Assembly (NCBI RefSeq): GCF_000739735.1
Contig: NZ_BBJF01000014.1
Span: 62,001-126,000 of the forward strand
Origin: Paraburkholderia ginsengisoli NBRC 100965
GTDB lineage: Bacteria; Pseudomonadota; Gammaproteobacteria; Burkholderiales; Burkholderiaceae
DNA: 64,000 nucleotides
Direction of reading: 5' to 3'
Of the stretch, positions 54,056 to 63,422 are shown piece after piece. The notes under the pieces are model-generated. The model was not told the origin of the DNA, did no database searches, and was given only the letters and a program-made list of their open reading frames with translations. Position 1 is the first letter of the stretch; each line of letters opens with the position of its first letter. Both the position numbers and the translations under genes were made by a program.

Positions 54056-54146
54056 CCCGCAACCCGCAACCCGCAACCCGCAACCCGCAACCCGCAACCC
54101 GCAACCCGCAACCCGCAACCCGCAACCCGCAGCCCGCAGCCCGCAG
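54056..54146 (+). repeat. Heptanucleotide tandem repeat, 13 units
   Basis: Ten copies of CCCGCAA followed by three of CCCGCAG, uninterrupted. Lies between the hip operators and the FAD oxidoreductase gene. All three reading frames are open on the minus strand; 7-bp units would shift frame on slippage but no gene reads through it convincingly. Confidence 0.95.
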
Positions 54147-54231
54147 CCCAATAGCATCCGATGCCCGTCGGCATTGCGGACGACCGTTCCGCCTGCGAAG
54201 ATGACGCCCACACTTAAAACCAGCCTGCCCG

Positions 54232-55572
54232 ATGACCACGACTTACCCGCTGCACGCGAATTTCACCTCCGCCGACCAACCCTTCCCAGCCCAAGCCGAC
54301 GTGGTGATCGCCGGCGCCGGCATCATGGGCTGCGCGGCCGCCTACTATCTGGCGCGCCGCGGACTCTCGGTGGTCGTGCTCGACAAGTCGCGGATCGCCG
54401 GACAGCAGTCGTCGCGGGCGTGGGGCTTCGTGCGTCAGCAGGGCCGCGAAGCCGCCGAAGTGCCGCTGATGATGGCGAGCATCCCGCTGTGGAAAGAGCT
54501 CGAACGCGAGCTGAATTTCGATCTGGAATGGCGCCAGGGCGGCTGCCTTTATGTGGCGTCGGATGAAGAGGGCTGGGCGTCGTTCCAGCAATGGATGGAC
54601 GTCGCGCGCCAGTACGGACTCGACACGCGCACACTCGACCGCAAGCAGATCGACACGGTCGTGACCGGCATGCACGGCCCCGCGCTCGGCGGTCTCTACA
54701 CGCCGAGCGACGGCCAGGCCGAACCGCGCCGGGCCGCGGCCGCGTTCGCGGTGCGGGCCGCCGAAGCCGGCGCGCTATTTTTCGAAGGCTGCGGCGTGGT
54801 GGGCGTCGAACGGGCTGGCGGTGCGATTGCGGGCGTGGTCACCGAACGCGGCACCGTGCGCACCTCGCGCTTCATTTGCGTGGCCGGCGCCAGCAGTTGG
54901 CGGCTGCTCGACACGCTCGGCCTTGAATTGCCGCAGCAGGCGGTACGCGGCACCTGCATGCGTACCAACCCGTTGCCGCGCATCACCGCGTCCACGTTCT
55001 GGGGCCACGGCCTCGGCGTGCGCCAGCGTGCGAACGGCGTGATCAATCTCGCCGACGACATGCAGGTCGACGTCGACATGACGCTCGGCCATTTCCGCGC
55101 GCTCAAATGGTTTTTGCCCGAGTTGTGGAAGCAGCGCGAGAAGTTCAGCTTCCATCTGAACGGCGCGTGTCTGCGCGATCTGCGCGAGCGCCTGCCGGGC
55201 GGCGTGGCGGACGGCGAGCGCGTGCTGCATCCGCGCGATCCGCATCCGCAGCCGAACGTCGGCCACGCGCCGCGCGCGTTGAAAAAACTGCGCGCGTTGT
55301 TCCCGGTGTTGAAAGACGCGCAGGTGGTCGAATCGTGGGCCGGTCTGATCGACGTGCTGCCCGACGGCATTCCGGTGATCGACGCGCCGCCGCAAGTGCC
55401 CGGGCTGACGATCGCTACCGGCTTTTGCGGGCACGGGTTCGCGATGGGGCCGATCGTCGGCAAGCTGCTAGCCGGGATGAACGACGGCGGCGCGGCCTCG
55501 CTCGATCTGTCCGCGTTCCGCTTGCAGCGTTTCTTCGACGGCACGATGCAGCGGCCCCGCAGCATGCTGTAA
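54232..55572 (+). CDS. FAD-dependent amine/amino-acid oxidoreductase (DAO family)
   Basis: 446 residues. FAD motif GAGIMG (28-33) followed by the conserved Glu/Asp (VVLDKS), C-terminal WAGLIDVLPDGIPVID and TGFCGHGFAMGP typical of the DAO/opine-oxidase-B group. Start ATG 54232 without strong ribosome site. A cluster with an ornithine-cyclodeaminase-family gene downstream suggests imino acid or D-amino acid oxidation. Substrate unknown. Confidence 0.9.
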   Translation: MTTTYPLHANFTSADQPFPAQADVVIAGAGIMGCAAAYYLARRGLSVVVLDKSRIAGQQSSRAWGFVRQQGREAAEVPLMMASIPLWKELERELNFDLEWRQGGCLYVASDEEGWASFQQWMDVARQYGLDTRTLDRKQIDTVVTGMHGPALGGLYTPSDGQAEPRRAAAAFAVRAAEAGALFFEGCGVVGVERAGGAIAGVVTERGTVRTSRFICVAGASSWRLLDTLGLELPQQAVRGTCMRTNPLPRITASTFWGHGLGVRQRANGVINLADDMQVDVDMTLGHFRALKWFLPELWKQREKFSFHLNGACLRDLRERLPGGVADGERVLHPRDPHPQPNVGHAPRALKKLRALFPVLKDAQVVESWAGLIDVLPDGIPVIDAPPQVPGLTIATGFCGHGFAMGPIVGKLLAGMNDGGAASLDLSAFRLQRFFDGTMQRPRSML

Positions 55573-55616
55573 CTTTAACGACGGCCCGCCACCTCACGCC
55601 ACGCCCGACCGATGCG

Positions 55617-56264
55617 ATGAACCCGCCGACACTCCGCCACGCCGACGTACCGTACTACACGCAATGGGGCAGCCTCGACTGGGTTCGGCACATCGTCGAA
55701 CAGCAGGGCGACCCGTGCGACGATCCGCACTGGCAGCGCAGCGGTTTCGCCGATCCCGAGCGCTACCGTTTCTGGGCCAAACGACTGTGCGGCCTGACCT
55801 GCCTCGAATCCGCGCTCGACTACTGGCGCATCGCGCACGCACCGCGCGCCGCACTGCTCGACGAGGCCTTGCAACACGGCGTGTACCGGATGCGCGAGGA
55901 CGGCGGCGTCGACGGGCTGATCTACCGGCCGTTTGCCGGGTGGGTGGGCGACGCGTTCGGCGTGCAGGTCGACGTACTGCAGCAGGCGCCACTCGAGGAG
56001 ATCGCCGCGCGGCTCGACGCCGATACGCTGGCGATCGTTTCTGTCAGCCCCGAGATCCGCTATCCCGAGCGGTCGAATCAACGGCGGGGCGGCCATCTGA
56101 TCCTGCTGCACGGACGCGATCGCGACGGGGTGTGGTTTCATAATCCGTCGGGCATCGCGCCGTATCAGGCGGACGTGTATCTGCCGTTCGAGACCATGAA
56201 GCGGTTCTACGCGGGGCGCGGGATGATGCTTGCCCGGGGCGGTCGGCCGGGGCACGAAGGGTGA
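55617..56264 (+). CDS. C39-like cysteine peptidase-fold protein
   Basis: 215 residues from ATG 55617. Papain-like Cys in KRLCGLTCLESALDYW (about 60-75), His in GGHLILLHG and Asn/Asp in WFHNPSG; together the C39_2 catalytic set. No signal peptide. Lies 44 bp after the oxidoreductase on the same strand; its start overlaps nothing. Whether it is a peptidase or transglutaminase-like enzyme is open. Confidence 0.8.
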   Translation: MNPPTLRHADVPYYTQWGSLDWVRHIVEQQGDPCDDPHWQRSGFADPERYRFWAKRLCGLTCLESALDYWRIAHAPRAALLDEALQHGVYRMREDGGVDGLIYRPFAGWVGDAFGVQVDVLQQAPLEEIAARLDADTLAIVSVSPEIRYPERSNQRRGGHLILLHGRDRDGVWFHNPSGIAPYQADVYLPFETMKRFYAGRGMMLARGGRPGHEG

Positions 56265-56358
56265 CGGTGAGCCGTCCGGCAAGGGCGCGCTGCGCGCGCT
56301 GATCGGGCCCGTTTTCTGCTTGGGAGTTTTCGTCGACTTTTGCGATATCGGATCTGAC

Positions 56359-56613
56359 ATGAAACGAACCTACAGCCTGCTTGCTGCCAGCCTTTTCGCA
56401 CTTGGCGCTGCCACCTCGGCGAACGCCGCCAGCCGCGACGAACAGACCAAGGCGTGTCGCGGCGACGCGATGCATTTCTGCGCGGCCGATATTCCCCACG
56501 AAGACAAGATCACCGCGTGCATGAAGCAGCACATCGACGAACTCAGCCCGGCGTGTCGCGCGATGTTCAAAGGCGGTGGCAAGAAAGAGGACGATAAGGG
56601 CGCGTCGCAGTGA
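56359..56613 (+). CDS. Secreted Cys-rich repeat protein
   Basis: 84 residues. Signal peptide ending near SANA (residue 23), then one cysteine-rich repeat of the PF00839-like type: CRGDAMHFC, ACMKQHIDELSPAC. Lys-rich tail. Start ATG 56359 lies in an A/T-richer leader. Function unknown; small periplasmic proteins of this sort are common in Burkholderia. Confidence 0.78.
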   Translation: MKRTYSLLAASLFALGAATSANAASRDEQTKACRGDAMHFCAADIPHEDKITACMKQHIDELSPACRAMFKGGGKKEDDKGASQ

Positions 56614-56974
56614 GGGTGGGGTGGCCGTCGCGAGTTGGGGTTCTTGACGGGAGACACCGCGCGCTAGGTTGCGAGTGGTTTTGTTTGAGCGTCGCGTTCG
56701 GCGTGGCTTGAATCGCACGTTGCGCGCGGCAGCACATGTTCCTTGCAAGTTCGGCGACGTGATCGCACGTGGTCGCGCTCGCACTCGCCGTGCTTCGTCC
56801 TCAACCGCGCTCGACGGCCTGCGCCACCCATCGCCGAACTCGTTCCTCAACTCAGACTCCATCACGTCGACATTTTCGGCGTGACTGTTCAATCTCTCCG
56901 CGGTCGGTTACGGTGACGTCTTGCCGTGATGTCACCGAACTCAACCCTTCATCAAGGATTGGACCGACCTGCTC
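56614..56974. other. Non-coding stretch
   Basis: 361 bp with no convincing gene. It contains the inverted repeat at 56911-56937 and a ribosome site (AAGGA) before the next gene. Confidence 0.5.
56911..56937. promoter_or_regulatory. Inverted repeat upstream of the cyclodeaminase-family gene
   Basis: CGGTGACGTC-N7-GATGTCACCG: 10-bp arms with one mismatch, 37 bp upstream of the start. Likely operator. Confidence 0.55.
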
Positions 56975-57931
56975 ATGACCCGCCCGACCACGCAGATTTT
57001 CGACGCCGCCGCGACCGCGCGGCTGATCCCGTATGCGACGCTCGTCGACGCGCTCAAGCGCGCGAGCATCGACTACGCGCAGAAGCGCATTGCGAGTCCG
57101 GAGCGGCTGGTGGTGCCGCTCAACGAAGGCGGCATCATGCTGTCGATGCCGGCCACCGCGCCGGATCTCGCGATCCACAAGCTGGTCAACGTGTGCGCGA
57201 GCAATGGCCCACGCAATCTGCCGACGATCCACGGCCAGGTCATGGCCTTCGACGCCGATACCGGCGAGACGCTGTTCATCCTCGACGGTCCGACCGTGAC
57301 GGGCCGCCGTACCGCCGCCATGTCGATGCTGGGCGTCGAGACCTTCGCCGCGCGCTCCGATGTCCGCAAGCCGCGCGAATTCCTGCTGATCGGCACGGGC
57401 ACGCAGGCGCTCAATCATCTGCAGGCCATCGGCGAACTGTTTCCCGACGCGCGCGTGCTCGTGAAGGGCAGTGCGCCTGCCCGAGCCGAAGCATTTTGCG
57501 CCGCGCATCGCGGTAGCGTGCGCGAGCTGCACCCGCTGAGCGGCGCGACGATTCCCGAGTCGATCGACGTCGTGATCGCGCTGACCACCAGCAAGCAGGC
57601 CGTCTACGACGAAGCCGCGCGTGTCGGGCGGCTCGTGATCGGGGTCGGCGCGTTCACGCCGGCGATGGTCGAAATCGGCACGCGCACGATCGCCGCCAGC
57701 GCGCTGTTCGTCGACGATCCGGCCGGCGCGAAACACGAGGCCGGCGACTTCATCCAGGCGGGCGTGGATTGGGCGACGGTCCGCGGGATTGCTTCGGTGC
57801 TGGAAAAGGCGGGGCTGGAAACAACGTCGTCGTTGCCGATGGAACAGCCCGTGGTTTTTAAAAGCGTCGGCTGCGCGGCGTGGGACCTCGCGGCATGCCG
57901 CGTGGCGCGCGACGCGTTGTCGGCCGCGTGA
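56975..57931 (+). CDS. Ornithine cyclodeaminase/mu-crystallin family, probable delta1-pyrroline-2-carboxylate reductase
   Basis: 318 residues from ATG 56975. NAD(P) motif LIGTGTQALNHL (about 138-149), substrate region LVVPLNEGGIMLSMPA and KLVNV (Lys69) conserved in the family. GRRTAAMSMLGVE is typical of the reductase subgroup (P2C/piperideine reductases) rather than true ornithine cyclodeaminases. It could reduce the imine made by an amino-acid oxidase such as the one at 54232. Same strand, 0.4 kb after the Cys-rich gene. Confidence 0.87.
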   Translation: MTRPTTQIFDAAATARLIPYATLVDALKRASIDYAQKRIASPERLVVPLNEGGIMLSMPATAPDLAIHKLVNVCASNGPRNLPTIHGQVMAFDADTGETLFILDGPTVTGRRTAAMSMLGVETFAARSDVRKPREFLLIGTGTQALNHLQAIGELFPDARVLVKGSAPARAEAFCAAHRGSVRELHPLSGATIPESIDVVIALTTSKQAVYDEAARVGRLVIGVGAFTPAMVEIGTRTIAASALFVDDPAGAKHEAGDFIQAGVDWATVRGIASVLEKAGLETTSSLPMEQPVVFKSVGCAAWDLAACRVARDALSAA

Positions 57932-58134
57932 ACGCCAGGCGAAACGGCGCGCGTTCCGCTCGAACGCCTGGCTGATCGGACCGGGCTCGCAGGCGAGATC
58001 GAGCGCGACACGCATGATCACACTTTGCACGAGCGCCGCAAACGCGGTCCGCATGAAAGGCCCGCAAGCTACCGTCCGCGACCGGCCGTCCGCTACCGGC
58101 CGAAAAAAAGCCCTAGGAAACAAACCTTCACCCT

Positions 58135-58163
58135 CTCAGGTTGGCATCTTGCGCCAACCTGAG
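58135..58163. promoter_or_regulatory. Hairpin/inverted repeat upstream of zwf
   Basis: CTCAGGTTGGC-ATCTTGC-GCCAACCTGAG: perfect 11-bp arms, 7-base loop, no T run after it. Could be an RNA structure or an operator. Confidence 0.65.
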
Positions 58164-58217
58164 GCCAATGTTGCCGTGCAAACAATCTCAAAACGTTGCA
58201 CCATAGGCGTTTGCCGG

Positions 58218-58247
58218 AAAAAAGCACCGGTTCGCCGGCGCTTTTTT
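58218..58247. terminator. Intrinsic terminator 47 bp before zwf
   Basis: AAAAAAGC-A-CCGG-TTCG-CCGG-C-GCTTTTTT: flanked by A and T runs, so it works in both directions. Only 47 bp separate it from the zwf ATG. Confidence 0.85.
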
Positions 58248-58294
58248 CGTCCCCTTGACCGACGCCTCCTCCATCACGACGCTGCGACCGCGCT

Positions 58295-59776
58295 ATGACG
58301 ACCCAACACGCTTCTGCCACTCCCGACCTGCCGCTCGACATGATCATCTTCGGCGGCACCGGCGATCTGTCGTTTCGCAAGCTGCTGCCCGCGCTCTACA
58401 TGGCGCATCTGCATTGCAATCTGCCGCCGGATACCCGCATTCTCACGATCGGCCGCAAGCCCTGGTCGCGTGACGAGTACATCAACGAATTCATGGAGCT
58501 GAAGGCGAAGCCCTTCATCGAAAAGAAGGCGTTCGACGCCGCCGCGTGGGACAAATTCCTCGCGCTGTTCGAGTACGTGCGGATGGACGTCGATTCGGCC
58601 GACGACTATCAGCGCCTGAAAGAAGCGTCGCGCGACGGCGTGCGCCGCGTGTTCTATCTCGCGACGTCGCCGGATCTGTTCATGCACATCTGCGATCACC
58701 TGGCGTCGGCGCAGCTGATCGACGGCAATTCGCGCGTGGTGCTCGAAAAGCCGCTGGGCCACGATCTGGCCTCCGCGCAGGAGATCAACACGGCGGTCGG
58801 CAAGCACTTCAGCGAAGCGCAGATCTACCGGATCGACCATTACCTCGGCAAGGAAACCGTGCAGAACCTGATGGTGCTGCGCTTCGGCAACGCGATCTTC
58901 GGGCCGCTGTGGCAGGCGCCGTACATCAAAAGCGTGCAGATCACGGTCGCGGAAACGGTCGGCGTGGGTAGCCGCGCGGGCTTCTACGACAAGACCGGCG
59001 CGCTGCGCGACATGGTGCAGAACCACTTGCTGCAACTGCTGTGCATCGTCGCGATGGAGCCGCCGGTGTCGCTCGACCCGGATGCCGTGCGCGACGAAAA
59101 GCTCAAGGTGCTGCGCTCGCTGCGTCCAATGACGCCCGAGGACATCGCCCGCGATACCGTGCGTGGCCAGTACACCGCAGGCGCGGTCGACGGCGAGGCG
59201 GTGAAGGGCTATCAGGAAGAAGACAACGTGCCGACGGGCAGCCGCGCCGAAACCTTCGTCGCGTTGCGCGCGCATATCAACAACTGGCGCTGGGCCAACG
59301 TGCCGTTTTTCCTGCGCACCGGCAAGCGGATGCAGAAGAAGGTGTCGGAGATCGTCATCGAGTTCTCCGAGCTGCCGTTCTCGATCATCCCGAGCGGTGG
59401 ACGCAACTATGGCAACCGCCTGGTGATCCAGTTGCAGCCGGAAGAGTCGATCCAGTTGCAGATGCTCGCGAAGGAGCCGGGCAGCGGCATGCACATGCTG
59501 CCGGTGAATCTGAATCTGGATTTGCAGCAGGCCTTCACCGAGCGCCGCGCGGAAGCGTACGAGCGTTTGCTGATCGACGTGATTCGCGGACGCCTCACGC
59601 ACTTCATGCGCCGCGACGAACTGGAGGCCGCATGGGCGTGGGCCGAGCCAATTCTGGAAGGCTGGGCTAAGTCGGGCGACAAGCCGCGCGGTTATACGGC
59701 GGGGACGTTCGGGCCGGCGGCGTCGACTGCGCTGATGGCGCGTGAGAATGCGGTGTGGGCGGAAGAGTCGCAGTAA
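58295..59776 (+). CDS. zwf: Glucose-6-phosphate 1-dehydrogenase
   Basis: 493 residues. NADP motif FGGTGDLSFRKLLPAL (19-34; GGTGD replaces the more common GASGD), active site R179-IDHYLGKE with His182, LEKPLGHDL and the C-terminal FLRTGKRM. First step of the Entner-Doudoroff and pentose phosphate routes. Start ATG 58295 has no purine-rich ribosome site. Stands alone here; pgl and edd are not adjacent. Confidence 0.96.
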   Translation: MTTQHASATPDLPLDMIIFGGTGDLSFRKLLPALYMAHLHCNLPPDTRILTIGRKPWSRDEYINEFMELKAKPFIEKKAFDAAAWDKFLALFEYVRMDVDSADDYQRLKEASRDGVRRVFYLATSPDLFMHICDHLASAQLIDGNSRVVLEKPLGHDLASAQEINTAVGKHFSEAQIYRIDHYLGKETVQNLMVLRFGNAIFGPLWQAPYIKSVQITVAETVGVGSRAGFYDKTGALRDMVQNHLLQLLCIVAMEPPVSLDPDAVRDEKLKVLRSLRPMTPEDIARDTVRGQYTAGAVDGEAVKGYQEEDNVPTGSRAETFVALRAHINNWRWANVPFFLRTGKRMQKKVSEIVIEFSELPFSIIPSGGRNYGNRLVIQLQPEESIQLQMLAKEPGSGMHMLPVNLNLDLQQAFTERRAEAYERLLIDVIRGRLTHFMRRDELEAAWAWAEPILEGWAKSGDKPRGYTAGTFGPAASTALMARENAVWAEESQ

Positions 59777-60056
59777 TCGGCGTGTGAAGGGGGGCGCAGC
59801 GCGGTTTCCTTGAAACTTCGTTGTGCTGCCCGCGAGGGGTGGAGGGGCGGCGGGTGAAGACCTCGGCATGTTCCATTCCGGGTTTATCGCTGCGGCTCGC
59901 CGGCGGTCGATATATTCAGGAGTCAGGCAATACGCGTCGCCGTTCTGGCGACGCGTTACTCACTTTACTTACCAGGTCTGCACATTCGCGACGATCTTCG
60001 GCGGTCGGCCGTCGCGACGCGTCTGCTCGCGACTGTTAAATAGTTAGCCATCCAGA

Positions 60057-60965
60057 TCAATCTACCCGCATGTGTTCCGCCAGAAAATCTAGCAGTGCGC
60101 GCACGCGTGCAGGCAGATGGCCGCCCTGGCCGAGATAGAGCGCGTTAACCGGTTCCGTGTCGCCGGGATTGAGCGCGTCCAGCAGCACGACGAGGCGCCC
60201 GGCGGCCACGTCGTCCCGCACCTGAAACGCGGCGAGCCGCGCAAGTCCCACGCCGGCCAGCGCCAGTTGACGCAACGTCTCGCCGTCGCTGACCAACGCG
60301 TTGCCTTCGACCGGCACGGCGATTCTGCGGCCGGCTTCATCGAGTAGCGGCCAGCCGTTGACCGCTCTCGCGAAACCGAAGCCGATCCGGTTATGCGCGC
60401 TCAGATCCGCAGGCGCGAGCGGCGTGCCGTGCCGCGCGAGATACGCGGGCGCGCCCACGATCACCATGCCAGCGTCGCCGAGCTTGCGCGCGACGAGTTG
60501 CGAATCCTTCAGCGGGCCGCTGCGAATCGCGACATCGGTACGCTGTTCCAGCAGGTCAACCACCTGGTCGGTCAGCACGATATCGAGTGTGATGTCCGGA
60601 TGGGCATCGAGAAACGCCGGCGCCAGCGGCAGTAGATAGTGCCGCCCGAGCGGCACGTTCGCATGCACACGCAGCCGCCCGCGCGGCGACGCGCCGAGGG
60701 CCGCGCCGCGTTCGGTTTCGTCGAGTTCCGCGAGCACGCGCACGCCGCGCTCATAGAAAACGCAGCCTTCCGGCGTGAGTTGCAGATTGCGCGTGGAGCG
60801 GTTGAGAAGCCGCGCGCCGAGCCGGGCTTCGAGCCGCGCGACCAGTTTGCTGACCGCCGACGGCGTCATCCCCAACGCGCGCGCAGCTGCCGAAAAGCCG
60901 CCTAGTTCGACCGACTGCACGAACACTTCGAGTTCGCCGGAACGGTTCACGTCCAAACGTGCCAT
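60057..60965 (-). CDS. LysR-type transcriptional regulator
   Basis: 302 residues. N-terminal HTH (about 9-66, VQSVELGGFSAAARALGMTPSAVSKLVARLEARLG) and PBP-like effector domain with DVAIRSGPLKDSQLVARKLG. Starts divergently from the PRISE reductase with a 120-bp interval, so it probably controls that gene. The region 59777-60056 (280 bp) has no gene. Confidence 0.92.
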   Translation of the reverse strand: MARLDVNRSGELEVFVQSVELGGFSAAARALGMTPSAVSKLVARLEARLGARLLNRSTRNLQLTPEGCVFYERGVRVLAELDETERGAALGASPRGRLRVHANVPLGRHYLLPLAPAFLDAHPDITLDIVLTDQVVDLLEQRTDVAIRSGPLKDSQLVARKLGDAGMVIVGAPAYLARHGTPLAPADLSAHNRIGFGFARAVNGWPLLDEAGRRIAVPVEGNALVSDGETLRQLALAGVGLARLAAFQVRDDVAAGRLVVLLDALNPGDTEPVNALYLGQGGHLPARVRALLDFLAEHMRVD

Positions 60966-61085
60966 CGTGAGTTCAATTCACAGGTGATGTGCCAGCGGGC
61001 AGTCTACCGAAAGCGTGGTTGCGCCGATATCTTTCGTTGACCGGACGGCATGCGCCGTCGCAATGAAACGATCAGGAGCGTTGCA

Positions 61086-62144
61086 ATGAACACGACGAAG
61101 AAGGTGGCTTTGGTAGTGGGCGCGCAAGGCGTGATCGGGCGCAATCTGGTCGAGCATCTGGCGACGCTCGACGATTGGGATGTGATCGGCCTCGCGCGGC
61201 GCGGCGGCGCGGCTGCACAGCGGGTCCGACACATCGCGGTCGATCTGCTCGACCCGGCCGACGCGCAAACCAAACTGCGCGGCCTCGAGCACGTCACGCA
61301 CGTGTTCTACGCGGCGTATCAGGACCGCCCGAGCTGGGCCGAACTGGTGCCGCCGAATCTCGCGATGCTGGTCAACACACTGGATGCAATCGAGCCCGTC
61401 GCAGCCGGTTTGCAGCATGTGAGCCTGATGCAGGGCTACAAGGTGTACGGCGGCCATCTCGGTCCGTTCAAGACGCCGGCGCGCGAGGACGACGCGCAAT
61501 TCATGCCGCCCGAATTCATGTTCGATCAGCAGCGTTTTCTCGAAGCGCGCCAGGCGGGCAAGCGCTGGCACTGGTCGGGGATTCGGCCCGCGGTGGTGGG
61601 CGGCATCGCGCTCGGCAATCCGATGAACCTCGCGGTGGCGATCGCCGTGTACGCATCGATGTCGAAAGAACTCGGTTTGCCGTTGCGCTTTCCCGGCAAG
61701 CCTGGCGCGTATGACAAGCTGCTCGAAATGACCGATGCCGGGCTGCTCGCGCGCGCAACCGTGTGGGCCGCAACCGAGCCGCGCGCCGCGAATCAGGCGT
61801 TCAACATCAGCAATGGCGACCTGTTTCGCTGGAACGACATGTGGCCGAAGATCGCCCGTTATTTCGAACTCGACGTGGCGCCGCCGCTGCCGATGTCGCT
61901 CGACACGATCATGGCCGACAAGGCGCCGTTGTGGAATGCGATGACGCACAAGCACGAGTTGCAGCCGGTTGCGTATCAGCACGTATCGTCGTGGCGCTTC
62001 GCGGACTTCGTTTTCTCGTGGGATTACGACATGTTCGGCGACGGCTCGAAAGCGCGGCGTTTCGGCTTTCACGAATTCGTCGATACGGAAACGATGTTGA
62101 TCGGTCTCTTCGACGATTTGCGTCGCCGCAAGCTGATTCCGTGA
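61086..62144 (+). CDS. PRISE-type NAD(P)-dependent enone reductase (extended SDR)
   Basis: 352 residues from ATG 61086 (AGGAG 7 bases upstream). Rossmann motif GAQGVIG (11-17), YAAYQ, then MQGYKVYGGHLGPF, in which the Lys/Tyr pair corresponds to the PRISE active site of progesterone 5-beta-reductase/iridoid synthase-like enzymes. It may reduce an alpha,beta-unsaturated carbonyl. Divergent LysR regulator. Confidence 0.87.
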   Translation: MNTTKKVALVVGAQGVIGRNLVEHLATLDDWDVIGLARRGGAAAQRVRHIAVDLLDPADAQTKLRGLEHVTHVFYAAYQDRPSWAELVPPNLAMLVNTLDAIEPVAAGLQHVSLMQGYKVYGGHLGPFKTPAREDDAQFMPPEFMFDQQRFLEARQAGKRWHWSGIRPAVVGGIALGNPMNLAVAIAVYASMSKELGLPLRFPGKPGAYDKLLEMTDAGLLARATVWAATEPRAANQAFNISNGDLFRWNDMWPKIARYFELDVAPPLPMSLDTIMADKAPLWNAMTHKHELQPVAYQHVSSWRFADFVFSWDYDMFGDGSKARRFGFHEFVDTETMLIGLFDDLRRRKLIP

Positions 62145-62239
62145 ATGAGTCAATCTGCATGACGATTTGATTTCAGCGACTTTACGTCTATGATGAACTT
62201 CCTTACGCGTAGCACAGCGATATAAAAAAGGAGACATCA

Positions 62240-63385
62240 ATGAGGCGAGTTCTCGTGGCATTGACATGCGCGGCCAGCATGGTCGTCGTTCTGATCATCT
62301 CAGCCTGTGGCGGCGACAATCTCACCACACCGCCCCAGCCGACCAAAGTCATCATCGACAGCGATTACAACACCCTCAGCGACGACGGCCAGCTCGGCGT
62401 GATGGCGGCGCAATTGCAGGCGCAAGGCTCGCTGAAAGTACTCGGCATTACGGTGGTGTCGGGCAATGAATGGTTGAAGCAGGGCGTGGCGGATGCGTTG
62501 AAATCGGTCGAGCGTCTCGGTGTCGAAAAACAGATTGGCGTGTATGCGGGCGCCAATTACGCTTTATCGCACGACTTCGCGACAATTCAGGCCGAGCAGG
62601 CGCAATTCCCCGGCGGCGACGGCTATCTCGGCGCATGGAATACGCCCGAACCCAAATCAAATAGCGACCTCGTCGCGCCGCCTGACGGCTTCGCGACGCA
62701 CACGCAAGTGCAGAGCAAGAGCGCAGTCGATTTCATCGTCGATTCGGTGAAGCAATATCCCGGCGAAGTGACGATTCTCGCTATCGGCCCGCTGACCAAC
62801 ATTGCACTGGCTACTCGCCAGCATCCGGAGATCGTGCCGTTGATCAAGCAGATCGTCTACATGGGCGGCGCGATCGACGTGCCGGGCAACACTACGCCGA
62901 CCGCCGAGTTCAACTGGTGGTTCGATCCGGAAGCGGCGAAAGCCGTGCTGCGTCTGCCGATCAAACAGGTGGTGGTGCCGCTTGACGTGACGGACACCGT
63001 GAAGATGGACAAGACGCTTTACGACCGGGTTGCGCATGATCCGACGAAGCAGACCATCGTCACGCAACTGTTCAAGACGTTGAACGGCTATGGTTTCGAC
63101 GGCAAGAACGGCTTCGAGACGAACCCGAACTACACGACGAATATCTGGGACACGCTGACGCTCGCGTATCTGATGCATCCTTCGTTCGCGACGCAAACGG
63201 TGGACGAGTGGGTGGATGTGGATACGAGCTTCGGCGCCAATGACGGCAAGGCAACGGGTTATACGAGTTCGCCGCCGGCGGGGTTGCAGAAGATGACAAT
63301 CGTCAAACGCTTCGACAATCCGAAGTTCTTCGACTTCTATGTGGATCTGTTGACGCGGCCAGTGCCGGTCACGCTACCGAACTGA
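62240..63385 (+). CDS. Lipoprotein nucleoside hydrolase
   Basis: 381 residues. Lipobox I20-S-A-C23 after a hydrophobic stretch, so membrane-anchored on the periplasmic face. IU-nucleoside hydrolase core: Asp40, Asp42, Asp48, Asp49 (DSDYNTLSDDG replaces the usual DTDPGxDD), then FNWWFDPEAAK and AIGPLTNIALA. The YN variant of the Ca-binding motif is unusual. Would cleave nucleosides before import. GGAG upstream. Confidence 0.9.
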   Translation: MRRVLVALTCAASMVVVLIISACGGDNLTTPPQPTKVIIDSDYNTLSDDGQLGVMAAQLQAQGSLKVLGITVVSGNEWLKQGVADALKSVERLGVEKQIGVYAGANYALSHDFATIQAEQAQFPGGDGYLGAWNTPEPKSNSDLVAPPDGFATHTQVQSKSAVDFIVDSVKQYPGEVTILAIGPLTNIALATRQHPEIVPLIKQIVYMGGAIDVPGNTTPTAEFNWWFDPEAAKAVLRLPIKQVVVPLDVTDTVKMDKTLYDRVAHDPTKQTIVTQLFKTLNGYGFDGKNGFETNPNYTTNIWDTLTLAYLMHPSFATQTVDEWVDVDTSFGANDGKATGYTSSPPAGLQKMTIVKRFDNPKFFDFYVDLLTRPVPVTLPN

Positions 63386-63422
63386 CACGTTAATTCGCGC
63401 GGCGCGCCTGCATTCACCCGCC

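Larger units (their letters stand above)
57932..58294. other. Leader region of zwf
   Basis: 363 bp without a gene. Holds the hairpin at 58135-58163 and the intrinsic terminator at 58218-58247. Confidence 0.6.

Noticed and set aside
54056..54146. Heptamer tract as a CRISPR array
   Set aside because: Seven-base units without spacers.
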